DNA of 64,000 nt, taken from positions 62,001-126,000 of the forward strand of contig CAJHZI010000744.1 of the NCBI GenBank assembly GCA_905160935.1. Reading direction: 5' to 3'. The stretch's first letter is position 1, and every line of letters starts with the position of its first letter. The stretch comes from Enchytraeus crypticus. Its lineage: Eukaryota; Annelida; Clitellata; Enchytraeida; Enchytraeidae. A program made the position numbers and the translations under genes. This document shows, piece after piece, positions 52,301-61,300 of the stretch. Below the pieces are notes generated by a model, which worked only from the letters and a program-made list of their open reading frames with translations, was not told where the DNA came from and did no database searches.

Positions 52301-55300
52301 TCATCCATCATAAAGGGATTTTATTTAATATTTGTACTCAACATTTTTAAAAGGTCACCCTTCAATGTACTAACCAGATTCGATGTTAACTTCGTTTATG
52401 AAGCGCACTCTCCAACTAAGAGCCAAACCTAGTATTGCATTATTACTGCAGCTTGCTAATATATTTTCATACCAAAGGAAAGAAATCCATTACAATGCAT
52501 TTTTAAAAGAGCTCAGAAATGAAAAAGACCCAACTATATTCAAAATGTGAGGTTCTACCTTAGAACAGAACTTGTAGACTCTGGAAGTCTTGCGATTGTA
52601 TATCCAGGCATTGTTGAACATGAGCCACATGTCGTCTATAAACATCCACGGGTCTCCATACAACCCAGCGTCCAGTCTCTCCTTTATTGTTGACAGATCC
52701 ATCGGGTACTTTATCACGTTGAAGTAGTCCTATAGGCAATGTAAAAATAACAATATATTAATGCTGGTGTTTTTAAATCTCAGCATGTCAAAAGTGTCTA
52801 TACAACATAAAATTAGAAACTTAACCTTACAATTCATTAAAACAGGTATCATGCACACATAGAAATGTAACTTTACAAACAAATAGTAAATTTGTGAGTA
52901 TGAAAATTTGTAGTATACTGAATAATAATAAAGTTTTAACGTCCGTTTCCTCATCCAGGGATGATGTCGGGGACGTCATCCCCGACATCATCCCTGACAT
53001 CATATGAAGAATACTAATTAAATCACACAAATCAGATGTCATATAATAGCTAGTAAAGATTGTCAAAATGTAATAGTATAAAACCAAATTATAGAAAAGT
53101 ACATAAGACAACGTACTGGTATTCCGAGCAGTATAGGGTCGACAGGTATACGGAATGGAGCAGCCTCAGGCTCTTGGTTATAGATCCTTTCCCACAGCGG
53201 CAGCAGGGCTATCTGTATCTCCTCCACACCCAACCATGCTGCTGATAGCAACAAATATATCAATCAATGATCTACACTGTAGCTAACCATTAAATATCTT
53301 CATATTTGAATCAAAGCAATGGCAGCAAGAAAGAAAATATATCTCAAGTAGAAAGACAACAAAAAATGTATTTGTTTCCACATCCAAGACTATCAAAATT
53401 GATTCTAATACTATAAACTTTCGTTCACTCGACCAACCATATTGTTGACATGATTGTTACTAATACGATAAACTAGAATTTCTTACCAGTGTTATGCTTC
53501 TGTTCTTCAGCCTCCATTGGTGTGCTCTCACTGTTCTCCTCTACCTTCACTTCACCCGTCGGCTCCTGTTTGACCCCTCCCTCACTCATACCATCCTCAT
53601 CACACATCGGCTCACATTTGATTTGAACCCCAGCCTCTGTACCCAGAGAAGTCTTTACCATTATACTATCGGCATCTGATGTGACCTCGCATTTAATTGT
53701 TTCCGAAATGTTACTATCAGTACCATCAATGTTACCAGACGGTAAATCCTTTCTTGCAGTGGTGTTCGCATCACATCCTGTGTTATCATCTAACAGCATT
53801 TTATCATCTGACCTCTTCATATTGTCGCACAGCGATGTCTTCTCGTCAGATGACAACGTGTTAGCTGCGCCGAAAGCCTTTGAATCATCGCGTGTGGACA
53901 AAGGTTTGTCGTCACATGACACATCAGGCTTGACGTCACTGCTAGGACTGCACGGGTCATCATCAGTACTCACTATACCATCAGCCAGTAGACCGCTCAG
54001 AAGGGATGTCGACTTCATAATGGCCGCTGAAGCCTGCTTGTTCACGCCATTCAATCTTCTGAAATTTCTCATTGGACTAGCTGACGCAGCACGGGATGTC
54101 AGTGCTAAACTCGTCGTCGTACCGTGAGCAGAACAATGTGCTAAACCTTGCTCGCAACCTGCTGCTAATGAACTATGAGCAGAACTCTGCAGTGAGCTCT
54201 GAGCTGAACTCTGCAGCGAGCTGTGAGCTGAACTCTGCAGTGAGCTGTGAACTGAACTCTGCAGTGAGCTCTGAGCTGAACTTTGCTCATAACACGGAGC
54301 TCTCTCATTAGATGAATGTAAAGTCTGGCAGCCTGAAATCTTCTGTGGCCTGCTATTAAGAACTTTGCCAGGCTCCTTTAGATTAGCTCCAACCACAAGC
54401 GATTGATTGGTACTCGGGACGGTGAATGTAGTCATTGCTCCTGTGGAAGAACCAAGTAGCCCCGTTAGACTGTCGTTAGTTGATGTCGAGAGAGCTGTGG
54501 TACTAACATTATTGCTAGACAGTACATTCGTATTAGTACTAGGAATACTGCTAGAAAGTCTGCTTGCACTTTTTGCATCACTAGACGATAAGCATGTTGA
54601 CGTTTCGATACTTTGTTTACTAGTAACTACATTAACTAAAGGAGTTGAACTGGGTCCGGTATAAAATGTTCTACCTGCAGAAGAGTTGACAGCTGACGAA
54701 CCACTCAATGAGGAGTCAACAACTGATGCTTTAGCCATTGAAGAGTTAGTGATTGATAAACCCCTTGCAGAAGAGCTTAATACCGATAGACTATTAGCAG
54801 AAGAACTAAAATCACAGGAGTGTATTGCAGAAGAATTAATTAGCGAAGAATTAACTACAGTTGAGCTGGCAGTGTTCATAAAACTCTCTCCACTCGAGGA
54901 ATTCATCAGCATGGCATTACTAACCGGAACCATAGATCCTCCTGACATTAGGTTAACAGTCGCTGGACTTTGCGCTGCACTCTGAACTGTAAAGCCAGAG
55001 TTAAACGCCGCGACACAGCCGCTTGAATACGTTTGACTAACAACCAAAGAGGAGCCAGCAGACGTGAAATAAGTTACAACTGACGAAACTTCGGATGACG
55101 GCACGGCATAACTCAGAGTGACTGTTGACTGCTGCGAAGCTTCCAAGAAGGGAAGTCTTGCAAGGGACGGACGTAGAGGAGGCTGCAGAGAGGTGGGCGG
55201 TGCCAGGAGCTGATTGACAGCGATGTTCACACAACCTAATCCTACAGGATTCTGTTGCGGCTGAGTCTGGAATTGTTGCTGGTTCATCTGCAATAGAGGA

Positions 55301-58300
55301 ATCATCTCAAACATGATACACGATCGATAAATGTAAATTACACATTGATAATTAAAAACTAAAATGCTACTTTAATTAACATCTAGAATTTAAAAATTAC
55401 TAATTAGCAGCAAAGCTGCTAGAGGTTGAAATTAATGTGTTGCTTTTCTTTGTATCTCAGATTAGTATTTCTTGCATATGTTAGGCGCAAACGTGCAGTA
55501 TATAACTAACTAAACATAATGCAATACACACAATAATATAATAACTACACATCATAAGCCTGCCTATAAGACATATTTTCAACTTCTGATTTCCATACTA
55601 ACTGATTATTACATTAATTAAACATCATCATCTTTATTAATTAAGCTTCTTTAACTGCAAATGATTATATTTAATCAGACAAGCAAGTACCTGTTCCTTC
55701 CTCTTAGCCAGAGAATCTTGTAGTTTGGATGTTAACAAGATCTGAGCAGAGTCAGTTGCTGTGCATACAGCATGTGCTGAAGAGGAAACCAATCCAGCAG
55801 TGCCGCTGGAAGGCACCGAGGGACTAGGCTCACTAGTACAGGCGAGTGAACTATTGCTTGTGTCTCCTGATGCCTGATGACTAGTATCACCAACCTGACC
55901 CGGTCCACCAGTCATCAGTTGAGCAACGGGACCACCGCACATCATACGAGCTGCCTCCGTCACCTAGCAACGTGTTATTATCTAAATGTTCTATTATCTA
56001 TTATTAGTAGCAATGCAATGACAGCAAGATGTTGAGGTATCATACCCCTGATGACATCATACGAGCTCTCTCAGGACTTCATCTAGCAATGTGTCATCAT
56101 CTAAATGTTCTATTATCTATTATTAGTAGCAAAGTTATGACAGCATGACATTGGGGCATCATACTGCCTGATGACTTCATACGACTACAGCTTTGTTTAA
56201 TATATTTATTGAAAAGCAAAAAATACAATTTCACAGACAAAGAGTTTAAATACATATACATCATCATCATCGTCATCTTTCCTTGAATCTCAGTCCGGAT
56301 AGGGTCTGGTTTTAGGAAACCTTGCAACAGTAATAATGACAATAATCGTAGTTCAAATATACACTGTCACTGAAAAATGTACTCAGAGAAGAACTAAATC
56401 CCATATGTTATTAACAAATTATTGTTTGATACATATACCCAGTAGCACGACTTCATTTAAATACATTTTGAATTAGTACAATCTGATTAAAAAATTAGTT
56501 TTAATAGAAGTTTATTTATCATACCTGTTGATGGCATAGTTGATGACGTTGAGCAGACATTCCCTGATGAGCTGATGACGTCATCATCATTCGCTGTCTA
56601 ATCATCATGTCTCCCTGACACATCATACCCCCAGCTGCTTGAGGCATCATTCCACTAGCTGCTTGAGGCATCATACCCCCCGCTCCTTGAGGCATCATAC
56701 CACCAGCTGCTTGAGGCATCATTCCACCAGCTGCTTGAGGCATTCCACCAGCTGCTTGAGGCATCATACCACCAGCTGCTTGAGGCATCATACCCCCTGC
56801 TGCTTGAGGCATCATTCCACCAGCTGCTTGAGGCATCATACCCCCTGTCGCTTGAGACATCATACCTCCTGCTGCCCCTATACTGCCCTGAGGCATCATA
56901 CCTCCTGCTGCCCCTATACTGCCCTGAACCATCATACCTCCAGTGCCACTGTACATCATGGACCCAGCCATGCCTGGTCTCATACTGTACATCATGCCCC
57001 CGGCTCCATATGCCATACGACCGGGGTGACCAAACGGAACACGTGGTGGTGGTCTGGGCATACCATACACTCTCTCACCTACAATACATACAAATGTCAC
57101 CTTTACTTAACTATGTTTGGCGATATTTTTATTGAACGTTGTCTTCTCGTTATGGGACATAAATAATACGTATGCCATTGTACAGTATGTTTGCCATACT
57201 CTCTCTCTTAGTAGGCAGTGTACTAAGAGAGAGAGAATGGTGGCCATAGGTTCTACAGTATTCTGCAGCACAAAAGACAATTATTAAACGAATTTGTTAT
57301 TCTCATTAGCTTCCCCGTGTTGTGCTCGGGTGTGGTTGGTGAGGATGGCTAGAGGAGACCCACCTTACCATGAAATATTTTCCCCCAAAATTAAATGGTA
57401 ATTAATCAATCTAACTGAGAAAGGAAACGGGAAACCACCTCAGAACTCATACTTTTCCCAAGCTATAGTCTACATAAGGTATGGATAGGCATAAACTATG
57501 TGAAGGAATATAGTTATATGTATTATTAATATATATATAATATATTAATAATATAATTATTATTATCAAATTACTAAGAGTATCTTGATTCATTCTAAAA
57601 TATTTAAAAAAGATTATAATAACGTATCACTGATTTATGACAGTAACTCATAATTATTCATTACCTGGGGCCTGGCTCATTTGATACAATGAATTCAGTG
57701 GAGGATTCATCAGTAAATCCACATCCATATCTAAAATACACAAATTTAATCAATTACAGAATCAATTTATTGGCAGATAATTTAGTCTTTGTTATACTCT
57801 AGTCTTAATCACGATTTAGTATACATAGCAATTTGACCATCAGTAACTGAAACTGAAATAAATTCACAAAGATTTCCCATTCTTCAGTATTAGCCACTTG
57901 TTAAGAAGAACAACCGGATACCCACATAGTTACTAGGCCATAGTTACGGTAGAAAAATGTTTAAATTTTCAGAAATTTCCTAGAAACCACAATAGCAAAA
58001 GAAAGATAACATTTTGAAATTATAATATTAATAACATACTGCTAGAATTCTGAAAAGCTAGGTCCACTAGTAATAAACCAATCAGTGGTGGAGAATACAC
58101 CTACAAAACACCTCTAAAATTGTGATTAATTTTTACACAACTTGCATTTTAATAAATTTACTCTAGACAATCGGGAAGGACCTGAATGCATGATGTGATG
58201 GTCGCGGGGCTGATGATAGCCCTGATAGGGCGGCGGAGGACCAAACATATGAGTAGCGTCACTCATCATCATCATCCTCGGGTGGTAGAGCTGCTGCTGC

Positions 58301-61300
58301 GGCCTCGCTACACCGTCCCACATGTCCGGCTGTCCCATTGCTAGCTGAGAACAGCTGCCGTAACCAGCTGCCTGCGCTCCACCCACGTCGCACCCACTCT
58401 GCATTCCTCCACCCGGCATGCTTCCAGGCATACCAGCATGCATGCCTGCCTGCCTGACACTCTGCTCCTGTAATCTCTTTAAACGCTTCTCCTCAAGCTC
58501 TTTCTGTATCTTGTATATCTTCTCAGCAAGCAGATGATAGTACTGCTCCTAAATGATATCAGAGCAAGACTTCAGTAGAAGTTCATAGATAACATGTCCA
58601 AGTTGAACGAAAAAATTCAAATATGGCCTGAGATGGATATTCCCTAAACATACGAAAATGATGCAAGATGAAGTCTGACCATGCAAGACGTTAAACAATG
58701 AATAATGACAAAATGATTCCTCTAATTTTAATTAATATCCATTACTTATTTATTGTTAATTAGTTTAATTAGATACTGCATGTAATCATCATCATCACCA
58801 TCTTCCCTTGAATCCCAGTTAAAATATTTTGTAGCAATTTCGGGAGCCTAGGCGCTCATCAACCGAATACCCTTATTGCCGTTAATTTTAAAATAGATTT
58901 TATATAAAACTGAATTTATCTTGTAGAGAATAAATTGTTTGCCATGACTACTAAGCCATACCGTGCTGACAGAAAAAATAATCTGACAATTTGCTTATCT
59001 TTCGACTGAAGTGTCGTCAAGACAACAATGATCATTCTCATGCAAATATTAAATTAACTGGCAACATAATGAATTGAATAAATTGTTTAAGATTAATTTT
59101 ACAAGTCGACAGAATGACATTTAAGCAAAATTGCTATTGCTATACAGTGAAGAGTTGTACTAACCCTACTGTTGGCCTGCTCATACATATCTCCCTCAAC
59201 CTTTCTGGCATACTGCAGTAGATTGTTCATTCGCTGATCCTGTAATGCTGACTGATCTGGAGTAGGGAATATTGCTTGCACACTACAGAACAAACACATT
59301 CTAGTAATTGTACAGCCAGTTAAAAACCATGGTTAATTTCATGATCACCATATTTTTATTTTTATTTAATTTTTTGTTGGTATAGTTACACATAAGACAC
59401 AGCACGTGCTAAAGAGTTTCCTTTCTTGGTTGCTATTTTGTAATTCCGTTATTTTCTCCATTCTCTCCATGGTTATTAGTAATCATTGACTTTCGTTGGC
59501 ACATCAAATGCAGCTGGTGCGGATTTCAAAATAACCTTCCCACACCTCCCAATGCGTTCATTAGAAGTTGTGAAAACTTGGTCTTCTAAAGTGGTCTCAC
59601 AAAGAGTACTAACCGAGCGAGACGTTTGATTTGTTCAACTGACGCACAGCTAAACCAAGTGCGCTAAATCTCACCCCCAAAATATACATGTACAATTGTA
59701 CATAGAACACACATACACTGTATACTCAGTATTCAGAAGTTACGTATTGAAAAATTAGATAACCAAACTAGCTTTACTGTAAACTTAGAATATCATACAT
59801 GAAACAAAGAGATTAAAATAGACAAATATGAATGGAAAATTGCAAAATGTTACATCAGAGTAAAGATTTCCATTGAATTTTAAACCTTCCCAGACCTCAA
59901 AAAATTGATAGTCATACACTTTAAACAATGCAATCTCTTTTTAAATTGTTCTAATAAATAGCATGTTCAAGGTGCATATTTCTGCTCAATCACCTTAACG
60001 CTCAGTACGAGCATTCCATTGTTTATAAACCAATAAGACCCTTTAAAGGCAAATCCTTTATCGAACCTTAACGCTTAGCTGGTGAAAAATATGTCATATA
60101 TGGTAGTTTTCTATTGCCTTCTTTAGAAATACTGCTCTAATGATGAGAAAATAGAACAGATTTTGCTCAAACAGCGGCTAACAGTTTATTGACGAGATGA
60201 TTCCTCAAGTCCTGGGTTACACTCTTATGCCAATCTTTAGCCGCAGCCACACCCCCACTGCTGCTCGTAGTCGCTGATCCGCCCACTGTCGCAGAATCAT
60301 CAGTTTTAGCCCCGCTTCCAGTCTCACCGGCGTACTCAGGGTTCAATCCCAGCGTTCTCATTACGTCCTCATGGCTCGACATCGCTGGTTTATTACTGCC
60401 ATCTGTCGTCGCAAAAACAATCACACAAAACTCATACATGACACTACAAATTGCGATGTCAATACACTTATACTGATCGTCACTGACATAGCTTTAGAGC
60501 GAGGAAACTGAAGTTAACATCAGCTTTACCAGCTTTTTACCAAGTAGTGCAGTACAGTATTTTCCGTTTTATTTAGACAACTTTTTGTTACTGTTGTAAA
60601 TGATAATGTCAATGAGAGAGCTCAACAGAACTAGAATTAATACTGATCAGCTTTTGACTCACACATTAAATAGAAACTGCGAGCAAGATGAGCAACCAAC
60701 TAATATAACTTTTTATTTCTACAATTAACAGGGAACATATTCAAGAATTTGATAAGAATTAAATTCAATTAACGTATAATTTTGACAAATTTTGGCACTT
60801 GAATTGATTAAGTAAAGCCGAAAATAAATATTCGTAAACTTGATTGAATTAGCATCAGCAAGTTCAACATTTAAAGAAATAGCATTGTTACCGTCACAAG
60901 AGCTTCCGACTGGAATCGAACCTGCTGAATCAGAGATCTGTGAGCAGAGGGAGCCAGTGGACTGTGGTCTGCTAGGATCAGCCTGCGATGAGCGCGGACT
61001 GACACCAGAGGTCGCCTGTTGCTGAAGCATCGGATAGTTTGTGCGTCGGTCGTTGGCGTTCTTAAGCGGCAGGCACACGGGACAGTCAGTTCTGGCGCAG
61101 TTCTTCCAGTGCGTTATGATCTGACGAGAGGAGGCGCAGTGCATCACTGAGATGATAAAAGAGCACAAAGTTAATTGTTTCAATCTATGCCGAGCCAGAG
61201 TGAAATTCTTTGTATTTAATTACAGCAGTAAAAAATGATACATAATATATACTACATGTACATAATATGGCATAGAATCAAAAAAGACATGTAGATAATA

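Noticed and set aside
53494..54985. Plus-strand ORFs opposite the Ser-rich CBP exon
   Set aside because: Antisense shadows; no family similarity.
60167..60182. Longer KIX exon ending AAV with donor GTTTGA
   Set aside because: It would not join in phase with VQAIFPTP; the donor GTTAGC at 60,182 gives the conserved NKL-VQAIF.
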